From Rhodobiaceae bacterium UBA4490 (GTDB lineage: Bacteria > Pseudomonadota > Alphaproteobacteria > Parvibaculales > Parvibaculaceae), in contig DGNO01000001.1 in NCBI GenBank assembly GCA_002389665.1, forward strand, positions 273,564 to 337,563: 64,000 nucleotides of DNA, written 5' to 3'. The notes beneath the pieces are model-generated. The model did not search any database. It was not told the origin of the DNA and saw only the letters and a program-made list of their open reading frames with translations. The position numbers and the translations under genes were made by a program. Positions 1-8,152 of this stretch are shown one piece after another. How positions within the stretch are numbered: the first letter of the stretch is position 1; every line of letters begins with the position of its first letter.

Positions 1-110
1 AACATGCGCTGACAAGCCAGCCCGAACCCATCGAATGGGATGAGGAAGCGTATCTCGCGCAGCACTCGTCCAAGGGCGATAACAATGTCGAATCGGTGAC
101 GGCTCACTGA
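1..110 (+). CDS. lon: ATP-dependent protease Lon, C-terminal end (partial)
   Basis: The frame that stops with TGA at 108-110 is open to the left edge of the window, giving 35 visible codons. The peptide contains PEPIEWDEE and ends SVTAH, which I recognise as the variable tail of alphaproteobacterial Lon, an AAA+ serine protease that degrades misfolded and regulatory proteins in the cytoplasm. The catalytic domain lies outside the window. hupB directly downstream on the same strand is the usual neighbour of lon, which supports the call. A terminator follows, so hupB is transcribed separately. Confidence 0.8.
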   Translation, partial: HALTSQPEPIEWDEEAYLAQHSSKGDNNVESVTAH

Positions 111-155
111 GCCGGTGCCGGCCGATAGGCCGGTTCATCCTATAAGTAGGACAGG

Positions 156-193
156 GCCCCTGACGCTTTTACCGGCGTCAGGGGCTCTTTTTT
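156..193 (+). terminator. Intrinsic terminator after lon
   Basis: An 11-bp perfect stem (GCCCCTGACGC at 156-166 with GCGTCAGGGGC at 175-185) is followed at once by a T-rich tract. It sits 46 bases after the lon stop codon. Confidence 0.85.
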
Positions 194-267
194 GCCTTTT
201 TGCACGCAAAAGCAGTCAAACTTCGCTGAAAAATGGCAGAAAACCGTGGAAAACCGCCTGATTTGCT

Positions 268-296
268 TTGCCGCTCTTCCCTCGGAGGGCTAGAGT
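268..296 (+). promoter_or_regulatory. Probable sigma-70 type promoter of hupB
   Basis: TTGCCG (268-273) and TAGAGT (291-296) are separated by exactly 17 bases and lie downstream of the lon terminator, about 50 bases before the hupB start. Assigned by eye only. Confidence 0.5.
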
Positions 297-345
297 CTCC
301 CTACCAATTGCGCAGAGATTTTTCTCGATCAGAGAGGGGCCCAAC

Positions 346-621
346 GTGAATAAGAATGACCTGATTGCTGTAGTTGCGGACAATACCGGCCTGTCGAAGG
401 CTGACGCGACGAAGGCCGTTGATTGCGTCTTTGACTCCATCACCGACGTTCTGACCAAGGGCGACGAAGTGCGGCTCGTCGGCTTCGGCACGTTCAGCGT
501 GTCCAAGCGGGCAGCTTCCGAAGGCCGCAACCCGCGGACCGGTGAAAAGATCCAGATTCCCGCTTCCAAGCAGCCGAAGTTCAAGGCCGGTAAAGGCCTG
601 AAGGACTCCGTCAACGCTTAA
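346..621 (+). CDS. hupB: DNA-binding protein HU (HupB-type)
   Basis: A 91-residue histone-like HU protein, which bends and compacts DNA as a dimer in the nucleoid. The GTG at 346 is chosen because it gives the standard HU N-terminus (MNKNDLIAVVA) and length, with a purine-rich AGAGAGGGG just upstream. The HU signature GFGTFSVSKRAASEGRNP lies at about residues 46-63, in the DNA-embracing arm. A longer in-frame reading from 268 would put the promoter inside the gene and is not supported. It is monocistronic, bounded by terminators at 156-193 and 641-670. Confidence 0.95.
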   Translation: MNKNDLIAVVADNTGLSKADATKAVDCVFDSITDVLTKGDEVRLVGFGTFSVSKRAASEGRNPRTGEKIQIPASKQPKFKAGKGLKDSVNA

Positions 622-640
622 CGGCGCGACTTATCCACGA

Positions 641-670
641 AAAAGGCCGGCAGCGATGCCGGCCTTTTTT
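641..670. terminator. Bidirectional intrinsic terminator, hupB / MFS gene
   Basis: GGCCGGCA (645-652) and TGCCGGCC (657-664) form a stem with a GCGA loop, flanked by an A run on the left and T6 on the right. It can terminate hupB on the plus strand and the convergent transporter gene on the minus strand. Confidence 0.85.
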
Positions 671-698
671 GTGTCTGGATTTGCCTGCAAGGCCGGGG

Positions 699-2003
699 TC
701 AAGCCCGCCCGCCGAGCTCCGCCGCCTCATCGAGGTCGCCCTGGCCGAGTTCACCCTCCCGCTCTTCTCCTTCTTCCCCGCGCGGATCGAGCTCATAAGG
801 GGTGGGGCCGGTGCGGGAGATGGGCACGGCCACGAAGTCTTCTCTCTGCTCTTCGGGCACCGGCGCTTTCACCATGATGCGCAGGACGACGAAGACCGTG
901 AAAAGCACATAGAAGATCGCCGCGAAGCCGAAGACGAACCAGGTGCCCGTATAAGGCAGCACAAAGGAGATGATGAGCGGGCCGACCACGGCGCCGAGCG
1001 CATAAAGCAGCAAGAGCCCGCTGGAGACCGTGACGAACTGGCTGGGCTTGGCATGGTCGTTCGCATGGGCCATGCAAATCGAATAAAGCGTCAGCGCGAA
1101 GAAGCCGAAAAAGGTCGAAAGCCCGAGCAGGGCAACAAGGTTCGAAGCCATCTGGAAAACGGCGAGGAGAACTGCCCCCACAGCGCCGCCTACGGCAATG
1201 CCCGCAATAACAAGGCGCCGGTCCATCCGGTCCGACAGGCGACCCAGGGGAAGCTGGGCCGCCGCGCCGCCGATAATGGCCGCCGTCATGAAATAAGAGA
1301 TGCCGGCAATATCGAGCCCGGCCTGGCGGGCATAGACGGGGGCCAGTGTCCAGAAGGGGCCGCTCGTCATACCGACAATGAAACAGCCCAGCGTGCTGAC
1401 AGGCGTGACGGCCCACAGTCCTTTGAAATCTATTTTCGTCGATTCAATGGGCGCTGGCTGGACCGAGCTTGTGAGGGAGACAGGCACGAGCGCCACGGAA
1501 GTGAGGATCGCGGCAACCGCAAAGAGGACGAAACCTTCCGGCGGGGAAAGGTTCAAGAGCAGCTGGCCTGCCGTCACCGACAAGAGGTTGACCACGAGAT
1601 AGACGCCGAGCAGCCGGCCGCGCGTCTCGTTCGTCGAAGTTTCGTTGATCCAGCTTTCGATGACCATGTAGAGCCCGGCAAAGCAATAGCCGGAAAGGGC
1701 GCGCAGGATGAACCAGACCGTCTCGTCCGGCACGATCGGATGAACAAGCGGGGTGGCCGAGGCCAGCGACGCAAAAACCGCGAAAGAGCGGATATGGCCG
1801 ACCGATTGCACCACCCGCGGGCAATGCCAGCAGCCGAAGACGAAGCCCGCAAAATAAGCCGCGCCGATGAGCCCCAGGGACATTTCCGAAAACTGGTCGA
1901 TGTCCCCGCGCACCGGAATGAGCGTGCCTTGCAGGCCGTTGCCGATCAGCAGAATGGAGGTCGCCAGAAGCAGGGAAAATAGGGGAGCAAGGCTGCGCGC
2001 CAT
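699..2003 (-). CDS. Major facilitator superfamily transporter (YcaD-like)
   Basis: A 434-residue inner-membrane protein with about twelve hydrophobic segments. The MFS loop 2-3 and loop 8-9 motifs are recognisable (NETRGRLLGVYLV in the first half, PLGRLSDRMDRR in the second). The start at 2003 is chosen over an in-frame ATG at 2102 because it begins just before the first membrane span and has AGAGG at a suitable distance. The extra 33 residues are not membrane-like. The acidic C-terminal tail (EEGEEREGELGQ) is cytoplasmic by inference. It lies 166 bases downstream of an HxlR-type regulator on the same strand. The substrate cannot be read from sequence; relatives are drug or sugar exporters. 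Confidence 0.85.
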   Translation of the reverse strand: MARSLAPLFSLLLATSILLIGNGLQGTLIPVRGDIDQFSEMSLGLIGAAYFAGFVFGCWHCPRVVQSVGHIRSFAVFASLASATPLVHPIVPDETVWFILRALSGYCFAGLYMVIESWINETSTNETRGRLLGVYLVVNLLSVTAGQLLLNLSPPEGFVLFAVAAILTSVALVPVSLTSSVQPAPIESTKIDFKGLWAVTPVSTLGCFIVGMTSGPFWTLAPVYARQAGLDIAGISYFMTAAIIGGAAAQLPLGRLSDRMDRRLVIAGIAVGGAVGAVLLAVFQMASNLVALLGLSTFFGFFALTLYSICMAHANDHAKPSQFVTVSSGLLLLYALGAVVGPLIISFVLPYTGTWFVFGFAAIFYVLFTVFVVLRIMVKAPVPEEQREDFVAVPISRTGPTPYELDPRGEEGEEREGELGQGDLDEAAELGGRA

Positions 2004-2169
2004 TAAGAAACCTCTGAACTGGACTGCGTCACGAAGCGAAAAGACCCGGGCGGGGAGGGCCGAACTGGCCGACAAAGTGGACCGGATGGCCCCGCCATTC
2101 AACCGATGAACGGTGATCAGGCTATGACGGTTTCATGGAAGCGGCAAATTCGCATCGCCCGTCCAGACT

Positions 2170-2601
2170 TCAAGTATTCACTTTTCCTGGCAGGGGATGG
2201 GCGAGGGAGTGCGTATGGGCCCAGTCGGCAATGCCCATCAGCCGTTCGATGAGAGGCGCCGCATCCGGCCGCAAGCTATAGGTGACTTGCGGAGGCGAGC
2301 TGTCCGTCACTTCGCGGCGCAGGATGCCGGCTTCCTCGAGTGCCCGCAGATTTTCCGTCATGACTTTCTGCGAGAGGGTGGGAATGCGCCGGCGCAGCTC
2401 CCCGAAACGCAGCGGCTCTCTGGAAAGGTTGAGCAGGATGAGCGGCGCCCAGCGGTTGAGCACCACGCGCAGGAGGCGGCGCACATCACATTCCGGATTG
2501 GCGCCTGCTTCTTCCAGCTTCTGCCAAAACGCGTCTTCCGAGGTCCAAGAGGTAGTCACTTTAAGGTACCTACTTTTATTTTCATACCGCACCGCCGACA
2601 T
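2170..2601 (-). CDS. HxlR-family transcriptional regulator
   Basis: A winged-helix MarR/HxlR-type repressor of up to 143 residues. The HxlR hallmark CDVRRLLRVVLNRWAPLIL is followed by RFGELRRRIPTLSQKVMTENLRALEE (recognition helix region) and a wing (VTYSLRPDA). HxlR proteins often sense electrophiles or aldehydes through a cysteine near the N-terminus; the Cys in ECDVRR is in that place. The start is uncertain: ATG 2601, or GTG 2559, which would give 129 residues and leave the palindrome at 2553-2577 free as an operator. It is divergent from the SMP-30-like gene at 2637 and upstream of the MFS gene, both plausible targets. Confidence 0.85.
   Translation of the reverse strand: MSAVRYENKSRYLKVTTSWTSEDAFWQKLEEAGANPECDVRRLLRVVLNRWAPLILLNLSREPLRFGELRRRIPTLSQKVMTENLRALEEAGILRREVTDSSPPQVTYSLRPDAAPLIERLMGIADWAHTHSLAHPLPGKVNT
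2553..2577. promoter_or_regulatory. Candidate HxlR operator in the divergent promoter region
   Basis: The centre is a perfect 8-bp palindrome AGGTACCT (2564-2571) flanked by similar CACTTT and TACTTT half-elements. HxlR-type repressors are generally autoregulated from such AT-rich palindromes. It overlaps the 5' end of the regulator if ATG 2601 is used, but falls at its leader if GTG 2559 is the start. Confidence 0.4.
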
Positions 2602-2636
2602 TAAGCGCCGCGATCATCAAGAGCAAGGAGCAGGTC

Positions 2637-3767
2637 ATGCGGGTATGGATCAAGAGCGGCGCGGCGGCGGCGGTATTTCTGGGCGCGGTATGCGCGGTGC
2701 TTTATCTGCGCTATGGGGGCGGGGAGCCTTATTCCGATTTGAGCACGCCGCCGGTCCTGCCCGAAACGGCGCTGGAAGTGGCGGCGGTCTTTCCCGAACC
2801 TTTCGGTAATGTCGCAGCCTCGGCGGAGGGGCGCCTCTTTTTTACCGTCCACCCGGAATCGCGCCCGGAAGGCCCGCGTCTTTATGAATGGAAAGACGGC
2901 GAGGCGGTTGCCTATCCCAATGAGGAAATCTCCGCGGAAGGCTTTGTCACCCCGCTCGGCCTCAGCGTCGATCAGCAAGGACGGCTCTGGGTGATTGATC
3001 ATGGCAATCACGGGCTTTCCGGCGCGCGGCTCGTCGCCTTCGATCTGGCAAGCGGCCAGATCGTCCATGACAAGCAATTGGACGAGACCGGGGAGGCTGG
3101 CTCTTTCCTCAACGATCTCACCGTCTCGCCGGACGGACGCTATGTCTATATCGCCGATGTCAGCTTCTTCCGGCAGAACCCGGCGCTGGTCGTCTATGAG
3201 GTGGCGAGCGGCAAGGCCTGGCGCGTGCTCGAGGATCACGCCTCCGTCACCGCGCAGGATTGGATCATCGAAAATCCGGTTAAACGTATGACCTTTTTCG
3301 GCGGGCTGATTGCGCTGAAACCGGGGGTGGACGGCATCGTGATCGATGAGGCGGGGGAGTACGTCTATTACGCCGCCATGGCCCATGACGGGCTTTACCG
3401 TGTGCCGGCCGCGCTTTTGAATGCGCCGGAGACGAGCGCGGAGGAACTCGCCCGCGCTGTGGAGCGGGTGGGCGGCAAACCGCTTAGCGACGGGCTTTCC
3501 ATCGACCGTCAGGGCAATGTCTATATCACCGATGTGGAACATGGCGGTATTGCGCGCCTGTCGCCGCAAGGCGCGCTCGAAACGGTGATCGCCAGCGACA
3601 AGGTGCGCTGGGCGGACGGCATCTCCTATTCGGGGGATGGCTATTTCTACTTCACCGATAGCGCGATCCCGGACCAGATGCTGCAAAGCAAGGCGCATAT
3701 CGAAAGCCGCGCGCCTTATTACCTCTACCGCTTCAAGGCGGACATTGCGGGCGTTCCCGGCAGGTAG
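2637..3767 (+). CDS. Exported royal-jelly (MRJP/yellow) / SMP-30-like beta-propeller protein
   Basis: A 376-residue protein with an N-terminal hydrophobic segment (about residues 7-25), so anchored to or exported across the inner membrane. The rest has repeated beta-propeller blades of the MRJP/gluconolactonase type: GLSVDQQGRLWVIDHGN, NDLTVSPDGRYVYIADV, DGLSIDRQGNVYITDVEHG and WADGISYSGDGYFYFTDS. Relatives are lactonases or ligand-binding proteins; the substrate is unknown. AAGGAG sits 7 bases before the ATG. It is divergent from the HxlR regulator, with only about 36-78 bases between starts, so it is probably controlled by it. Confidence 0.75.
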   Translation: MRVWIKSGAAAAVFLGAVCAVLYLRYGGGEPYSDLSTPPVLPETALEVAAVFPEPFGNVAASAEGRLFFTVHPESRPEGPRLYEWKDGEAVAYPNEEISAEGFVTPLGLSVDQQGRLWVIDHGNHGLSGARLVAFDLASGQIVHDKQLDETGEAGSFLNDLTVSPDGRYVYIADVSFFRQNPALVVYEVASGKAWRVLEDHASVTAQDWIIENPVKRMTFFGGLIALKPGVDGIVIDEAGEYVYYAAMAHDGLYRVPAALLNAPETSAEELARAVERVGGKPLSDGLSIDRQGNVYITDVEHGGIARLSPQGALETVIASDKVRWADGISYSGDGYFYFTDSAIPDQMLQSKAHIESRAPYYLYRFKADIAGVPGR

Positions 3768-3803
3768 AGGGCCCGGCAGGTGGAGGGCCCGGCAGGTAGC
3801 AGG
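3756..3803. repeat. Three tandem 16-bp units across the stop codon of the MRJP-like gene
   Basis: The units CCCGGCAGGTAGAGGG, CCCGGCAGGTGGAGGG and CCCGGCAGGTAGCAGG follow each other without gaps. The first unit contains the TAG stop (3765-3767). No function is evident; it looks like a local slippage expansion. Confidence 0.8.
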
Positions 3804-3878
3804 CGGGGCGGAGCGGGCATGCGGGGCGGGATGACCCGGCTTGCATGTCCGGGCCTGCAGTTTTCTATCGTTTTCCAG

Positions 3879-3906
3879 TTGACGCAGGCGCGGGGCAAGT
3901 TATGTT
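3879..3906 (+). promoter_or_regulatory. Promoter of tRNA-Val
   Basis: TTGACG (3879-3884), a 16-base spacer and TATGTT (3901-3906) end 14 bases before the mature tRNA 5' end. It is close to consensus and in the expected place for a stable-RNA gene. Confidence 0.6.
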
Positions 3907-3920
3907 CGCCCCGCTCATGG

Positions 3921-3996
3921 GGGCGGTTAGCTCAGCTGGTAGAGCATCTCGTTTACACCGAGAGGGTCGGCAGTTCGAACCTGTCACCGCCCACCA
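3921..3996 (+). tRNA. tRNA-Val (anticodon TAC)
   Basis: A complete cloverleaf. The acceptor stem GGGCGGT (3921-3927) pairs with ACCGCCC (3986-3992). The D arm is GCTCAGCTGGTAGAGC. The anticodon stem is TCTCG/CGAGA with loop TTTACAC, giving anticodon TAC at 3954-3956. The T arm has TTCGAAC and the 3' CCA is encoded (3994-3996). It reads GUN valine codons, chiefly GUA. Confidence 0.97.
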
Positions 3997-4221
3997 TTTT
4001 CTCCCCGACATCACCGGCCTGAAATTACCGGATCGTTAAAAACCGTTCTCAGAGCGGACGCACTGCGAATCGCAAATCGGGGCGGCGAGCGGGTGCGCTT
4101 GAAATCTCCCCAAACCCGCCCGCAAGCATTGGAAAATGCCCGCCGATCGGCGATACTGAACCTTCAATGTGCCGTTAAGGGGTTTTCCACGGTTAAGGCG
4201 CGCGAAACGCGCTTTAGCTGC

Positions 4222-4250
4222 TTGACAGCTGTCCGGCGCTCACGTACATG
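4222..4250 (+). promoter_or_regulatory. Promoter of tRNA-Asp
   Basis: A consensus TTGACA (4222-4227), a 17-base spacer and TACATG (4245-4250) lie 33 bases before the tRNA. The rest of the interval since tRNA-Val (3997-4221) shows no gene or obvious terminator. Confidence 0.55.
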
Positions 4251-4283
4251 ACGCGTCATCTTCAGGGCGGCGACCCCAATCAG

Positions 4284-4360
4284 GGGGGTGTAGCTCAGTT
4301 GGTTAGAGCGCTGGCCTGTCACGCCAGAGGTCGCGGGTTCGAGCCCCGTCACTCCCGCCA
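4284..4360 (+). tRNA. tRNA-Asp (anticodon GTC)
   Basis: A complete cloverleaf. The acceptor GGGGGTG pairs with CACTCCC (one G-T wobble). The D arm is GCTCAGTTGGTTAGAGC, the anticodon stem CTGGC/GCCAG with loop CTGTCAC (anticodon GTC), and the T arm carries TTCGAGC. The discriminator is G4357 and CCA is encoded at 4358-4360. Confidence 0.97.
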
Positions 4361-4549
4361 TTGCCCCCTGAAATTTACCTCTGAAAATGCTTCTCAAAAA
4401 TTGCATCCGGCAGGGTTTCTCCCTGCCCGGAACAGGGGATCGCGATCCGCGTTTCGATCCTTCATGCCGATGCTCCGTTCACGCTTCGCTAAGAATGCTG
4501 CGAAGTTAAAAAACTTGAACAGGAACAAAGGATTTAGGGTAATCGCCCT

Positions 4550-4578
4550 TTGCGTCGCGCGAGGGGCATGGATATACT
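4550..4578 (+). promoter_or_regulatory. Promoter of the nuo operon
   Basis: TTGCGT (4550-4555) and TATACT (4573-4578) are separated by exactly 17 bases. It is the only strong promoter-like pair between tRNA-Asp and nuoA, and no comparable element is seen between the closely packed nuo genes. Confidence 0.6.
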
Positions 4579-4617
4579 CCGGCCAAATTTCAAGGGGTGG
4601 CGCGCAGTAGAGTCGAC

Positions 4618-4638
4618 ATAAGCCTTCAATCGGCTTAT
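4618..4638 (+). other. Leader hairpin of the nuo mRNA
   Basis: ATAAGCC (4618-4624) and GGCTTAT (4632-4638) form a perfect 7-bp stem about 35 bases after the predicted start point. Only a weak T stretch follows, so it is more likely a stability or processing element than a terminator. Confidence 0.4.
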
Positions 4639-4695
4639 TTCGTTCTATGACATCCGAATCATTGGGGCCTCGCCGCTGCGGCAAGGATGCTGGGA

Positions 4696-5061
4696 ATGGA
4701 AGAGCTGTTAAGCGAATATCTGCCGATCCTCATCTTCATGGGGATTGCGGCTGTTATCGGCATTGCGCTTCTTGTGCTGCCTTATCTCGTGGCGCCGTCG
4801 AAGCCCGACACGGAAAAGCTTTCCGCCTATGAATGCGGTTTCGATGCCTTCGACGATGCGCGCATGAAGTTCGACGTGCGCTTTTATCTCGTCGCGATCC
4901 TTTTCATTATCTTCGACCTCGAAGTCGCCTTCCTCTTTCCCTGGGCAGTGGCGCTCGGCGATATCGGCATGTTCGGTTTCTGGTCGATGATCACCTTCCT
5001 CGCCATTCTCACCATCGGCTTTGCCTATGAGTGGAAGAAGGGCGCCCTTGAGTGGGAATAA
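4696..5061 (+). CDS. nuoA: NADH-quinone oxidoreductase subunit A
   Basis: A 121-residue membrane subunit of complex I with three membrane spans, part of the quinone-site end of the membrane arm. The family motif [20 protein letters not shown], with its conserved acidic loop, is followed by [14 protein letters not shown]. The ATG at 4696 is preferred over 4687 because AAGGA is placed 8 bases before it and alphaproteobacterial NuoA usually starts MEELL. It is the first gene of a complete 14-gene nuo operon, all on the plus strand. Confidence 0.95.
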   Translation: MEELLSEYLPILIFMGIAAVIGIALLVLPYLVAPSKPDTEKLSAYECGFDAFDDARMKFDVRFYLVAILFIIFDLEVAFLFPWAVALGDIGMFGFWSMITFLAILTIGFAYEWKKGALEWE

Positions 5062-5072
5062 TTAAGACGGCA

Positions 5073-5101
5073 GGCCCGGGCTCCCAAGGTCCGGGTCTTT
5101 T
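5073..5101 (+). other. Intercistronic hairpin between nuoA and nuoB
   Basis: GGCCCGG (5073-5079) pairs with CCGGGTC (5091-5097, one G-T wobble) and is followed by only four T residues. It may partly attenuate or mark an mRNA processing point in the 55-base nuoA-nuoB gap; full termination is unlikely inside this operon. Confidence 0.35.
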
Positions 5102-5116
5102 GATGAACTTGCGGCA

Positions 5117-5698
5117 ATGAGTGGTGCCATGAACAATCAGACGGTCATCGCAGACGCCCCCAAGGGCTTGGTGGACCCCCGCACCGGCCAGCCTATCGGC
5201 GCCGATGACCCATACTTCAAGCAAGTCTCCGATCAGCTGGCCGACAAGGGCTTTCTGGTGACGCAGGCCGACAATCTGATCAATTGGGCGCGGACCGGCT
5301 CCTTGATGTGGATGACCTTCGGGCTTGCCTGCTGCGCGGTGGAAATGATGCAGGCGTCCATGCCGCGTTATGACAGCGAGCGCTTCGGCTTTGCCCCGCG
5401 CGCCAGCCCGCGCCAGTCCGACGTGATGATCGTCGCCGGCACGTTGACCAACAAGATGGCCCCGGCGCTGCGCAAGGTCTATGACCAGATGCCTGAGCCG
5501 CGTTACGTCATCTCCATGGGCTCGTGTGCCAATGGCGGCGGCTATTATCACTATTCCTATTCGGTCGTGCGCGGCTGCGACCGGGTCGTGCCGGTGGATA
5601 TTTATGTGCCGGGGTGCCCGCCCACGGCAGAAGCGCTGCTTTACGGCATCCTGGCGCTGCAGCGGAAGATCCGCCGCACGGGTACGATTGAACGCTAA
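5117..5698 (+). CDS. nuoB: NADH-quinone oxidoreductase subunit B (N2 cluster)
   Basis: A 193-residue peripheral-arm subunit that carries cluster N2, the last iron-sulfur centre before ubiquinone. The ligands are visible: adjacent Cys72-Cys73 in [10 protein letters not shown], Cys137 in GSCANGGG and Cys167 in [10 protein letters not shown]. The start could be ATG 5117 or ATG 5129; neither has a strong ribosome binding site. A five-codon frame (ATG 5103 to TGA 5120) overlaps the first start, a possible translational coupling device after the 55-base gap from nuoA. Confidence 0.96.
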   Translation: MSGAMNNQTVIADAPKGLVDPRTGQPIGADDPYFKQVSDQLADKGFLVTQADNLINWARTGSLMWMTFGLACCAVEMMQASMPRYDSERFGFAPRASPRQSDVMIVAGTLTNKMAPALRKVYDQMPEPRYVISMGSCANGGGYYHYSYSVVRGCDRVVPVDIYVPGCPPTAEALLYGILALQRKIRRTGTIER

Positions 5699-5742
5699 TC
5701 CTCACGGCGGGGCCATCCGGCGCCGCAAAACAGTTTGAGATC

Positions 5743-6360
5743 ATGTTGATGGACGAAAGTCTGCAAGACCTCGGCGAACATATTTCGGCCAGCCTGGACG
5801 ATTCCGTCGTCGGTTTCTCGGTCGAATATGGCGAGCTGACCATTCATGCGGTGCGCGAGCGTATTGCCCGGGTGGTGAAATTCCTGCGGGACGATCCGGC
5901 CTGCCGGTTCACGGTGCTGATCGACATTTGCGGTGTCGATTACCCGGACCGGCTGAAGCGTTTCGATGTCGTCTATCACCTGCTCTCCATGACGCAGAAC
6001 CAGCGCATCCGTGTGAAGGTGGAAACGGACGAAGAAGGCCAGGTGCCGAGCACCGTCAGCGTTTTCCCTGCCGCCGACTGGTTCGAGCGCGAGGCGTTCG
6101 ATCTTTACGGCATTCTTTTCTCCGAACATCCGGACCTGCGCCGCATTCTCACCGATTACGGTTTTTCCGGCCATCCGCTGCGCAAGGACTTCCCGCTCAC
6201 CGGCTTTATGGAAGTGCGCTATGACGAAGAGCTCAAGCGCGTGGTCTATGAGCCTGTGAAACTGAAGCAGGAATTCCGTACTTTCGATTTCATGTCGCCA
6301 TGGGAAGGGCCCGACTACGTGCTGCCCGGCGATGAAAAGGCCACGGGCGAGGAGCACTGA
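5743..6360 (+). CDS. nuoC: NADH-quinone oxidoreductase subunit C
   Basis: A 205-residue hydrophilic subunit of the complex I connecting arm (30-kDa subunit family). The family signature [22 protein letters not shown] and [12 protein letters not shown] is present at about residues 117-157. NuoC is separate from NuoD here, as in most alphaproteobacteria, whereas in E. coli the two are fused. ATG 5743 and ATG 5749 are both possible. It is followed after 2 bases by nuoD. Confidence 0.96.
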   Translation: MLMDESLQDLGEHISASLDDSVVGFSVEYGELTIHAVRERIARVVKFLRDDPACRFTVLIDICGVDYPDRLKRFDVVYHLLSMTQNQRIRVKVETDEEGQVPSTVSVFPAADWFEREAFDLYGILFSEHPDLRRILTDYGFSGHPLRKDFPLTGFMEVRYDEELKRVVYEPVKLKQEFRTFDFMSPWEGPDYVLPGDEKATGEEH

Positions 6361-6362
6361 GC

Positions 6363-7541
6363 ATGGCCGAGCAGCAAATCCGGAACATGAACCTCAATTT
6401 CGGCCCGCAGCACCCGGCGGCCCACGGCGTGCTGCGCCTTGTGCTGGAGCTGGACGGGGAAGTGGTCGAACGCGTCGATCCGCATATCGGCCTCCTGCAC
6501 CGGGGCACCGAAAAGCTGATCGAGCACAAGACCTATCTGCAGGCTGTGCCCTATTTCGACCGCCTCGACTATGTGGCGCCGATGAACCAGGAACACGCTT
6601 TCGCGCTGGCGACCGAGCGTCTTCTGGGCCTCGAAGTGCCGAAACGCGGGCAGTATATACGTGTGCTTTATTCGGAAATCGGCCGGCTGCTCTCGCACCT
6701 TCTCAACATCACCACGCAGGCCATGGATGTGGGCGCGTTGACGCCGCCGCTCTGGGGCTTTGAAGAGCGCGAAAAGCTGATGGTGTTCTATGAGCGCGCG
6801 TCGGGCTCGCGCATGCACGCGGCCTATGTGCGCCCCGGCGGCGTCCATCAGGATCTGCCGGAAAAGCTGCTGCAGGACATCTATGATTTCTGTGACCCGT
6901 GCGAAAAGGTGCTGGACGATCTCGAAGCGCTTTTGACCGGCAACCGCATCTTCAAGCAGCGCAATGTGGATATCGGCGTGGTGACGGCGGAAGAAGCGCA
7001 GGCCTGGGGTTTTTCCGGTGTGATGGTGCGCGGTTCGGGCATGGCTTGGGACCTGCGCAAGTCGCAGCCTTACGAGTGCTATAGTGAGCTTGATTTCGAC
7101 ATTCCCGTCGGCAAGAACGGCGACTGCTATGACCGCTATCTGGTGCGCATGGAAGAATGCCGCCAGTCGCTGAAGATCATGAAGCAGTGCATCGAGAAGA
7201 TGCCGGGCGGCCCTGTCAGCGCGGTGAACAATAAGGTGGTGCCGCCGAAACGCGGTGAGATGAAACGCTCCATGGAAGCGCTCATCCATCACTTTAAACT
7301 TTATACCGAAGGCTACCACGTGCCCGAGGGCGAGGTTTATGCCGCCGTTGAGGCGCCGAAAGGCGAGTTCGGTGTGTTCCTCGTGTCCGACGGATCCAAC
7401 AAACCCTATCGCTGCAAAATCCGCGCACCCGGTTTCGCGCATTTGCAGGCCATGGATTATCTTTGCAAAGGCCACATGCTGGCGGACGTCGCCGCCGTGC
7501 TTGGCTCGCTCGACATTGTGTTCGGGGAGGTTGACCGATGA
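6363..7541 (+). CDS. nuoD: NADH-quinone oxidoreductase subunit D
   Basis: A 392-residue 49-kDa-type subunit that forms the ubiquinone-binding pocket with NuoB. It is descended from the large subunit of [NiFe] hydrogenases but lacks the metal-binding cysteines. Family motifs include [14 protein letters not shown] near the N-terminus, [11 protein letters not shown], and the C-terminal [18 protein letters not shown] precedes the ATG. It overlaps nuoE by 4 bases (ATGA), indicating translational coupling. Confidence 0.97.
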   Translation: MAEQQIRNMNLNFGPQHPAAHGVLRLVLELDGEVVERVDPHIGLLHRGTEKLIEHKTYLQAVPYFDRLDYVAPMNQEHAFALATERLLGLEVPKRGQYIRVLYSEIGRLLSHLLNITTQAMDVGALTPPLWGFEEREKLMVFYERASGSRMHAAYVRPGGVHQDLPEKLLQDIYDFCDPCEKVLDDLEALLTGNRIFKQRNVDIGVVTAEEAQAWGFSGVMVRGSGMAWDLRKSQPYECYSELDFDIPVGKNGDCYDRYLVRMEECRQSLKIMKQCIEKMPGGPVSAVNNKVVPPKRGEMKRSMEALIHHFKLYTEGYHVPEGEVYAAVEAPKGEFGVFLVSDGSNKPYRCKIRAPGFAHLQAMDYLCKGHMLADVAAVLGSLDIVFGEVDR

Positions 7542-8152
7542 GTGTGCGCAGGCTTGACCCGAACCAGCCTGAGAGTTTCGAGTTCACGCCGGAAAATCTG
7601 GAGTGGGCGAAAGGGCAGATCGCGAAATATCCCGATGGCCGCCAGGCCTCCGCGATCATTCCGCTGCTGTGGCAGGCGCAGAAGCAGGCCGGCGGCTGGC
7701 TGCCGGAACCGGCGATCCGCTATGTCGCGGACATGCTGGGCATGGCTTATATCCGCGCGATGGAAGTGGCGACCTTCTATACGATGTTCAACCTGACGCC
7801 GGTGGGCGAGCATTTCGTGCAGGTCTGCGGCACGACGCCGTGCTGGCTGCGCGGGGCGGACGACATCAAAGACGCCTGCAAGAAACATATCGGCCCGGAA
7901 AAGACGCTCTCCGCCGACGGCAAAATGTCGTGGATGGAAGTGGAGTGTCTGGGCGCCTGCGTGAACGCGCCGATGGTGCAGATCAACGACGATTATTATG
8001 AGGACCTGGACGGCGCGAAGATGGAAGAAATCATCAAGGCGCTGCGTGACGGCAAGGACGTGACGCCGGGGCCGCAATCGAGCCGCAAAACATCCGAACC
8101 GATCGGCGGGCTGACCTCGCTGACGGAAGTGCCGGGTGCGGGGGGCAAATAA
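7538..8152 (+). CDS. nuoE: NADH-quinone oxidoreductase subunit E
   Basis: A 204-residue thioredoxin-fold subunit of the NADH dehydrogenase module, with one [2Fe-2S] cluster (N1a). The ligands are Cys97-x4-Cys102 (VCGTTPCW) and Cys137-x3-Cys141 (CLGAC). The last 35 or so residues, rich in Ser, Pro and Gly, extend past the usual domain, a feature common in alphaproteobacteria. It overlaps nuoD by 4 bases and nuoF by 1 base (TAATG). Confidence 0.96.
   Translation: MSVRRLDPNQPESFEFTPENLEWAKGQIAKYPDGRQASAIIPLLWQAQKQAGGWLPEPAIRYVADMLGMAYIRAMEVATFYTMFNLTPVGEHFVQVCGTTPCWLRGADDIKDACKKHIGPEKTLSADGKMSWMEVECLGACVNAPMVQINDDYYEDLDGAKMEEIIKALRDGKDVTPGPQSSRKTSEPIGGLTSLTEVPGAGGK

Larger units (their letters stand above)
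4361..4695 (+). other. Intergenic region and leader before nuoA
   Basis: No protein gene is evident in this 335-base stretch. It holds a hairpin GGCAGGG-TTTCT-CCCTGCC (4409-4427) without a T tract, a weaker one CTTCGC/GCGAAG (4484-4505), the nuo promoter (4550-4578) and a 7-bp leader hairpin (4618-4638). The nuo mRNA would have an untranslated leader of about 110 bases. Confidence 0.5.

Noticed and set aside
631-639. DnaA-box clusters suggesting a replication origin (TTATCCACG near hupB, CTATCCACA at 31467, TTATCCACA at 56541)
   Set aside because: Single scattered sites, two of them imperfect, tens of kilobases apart, with no AT-rich unwinding region or origin genes.
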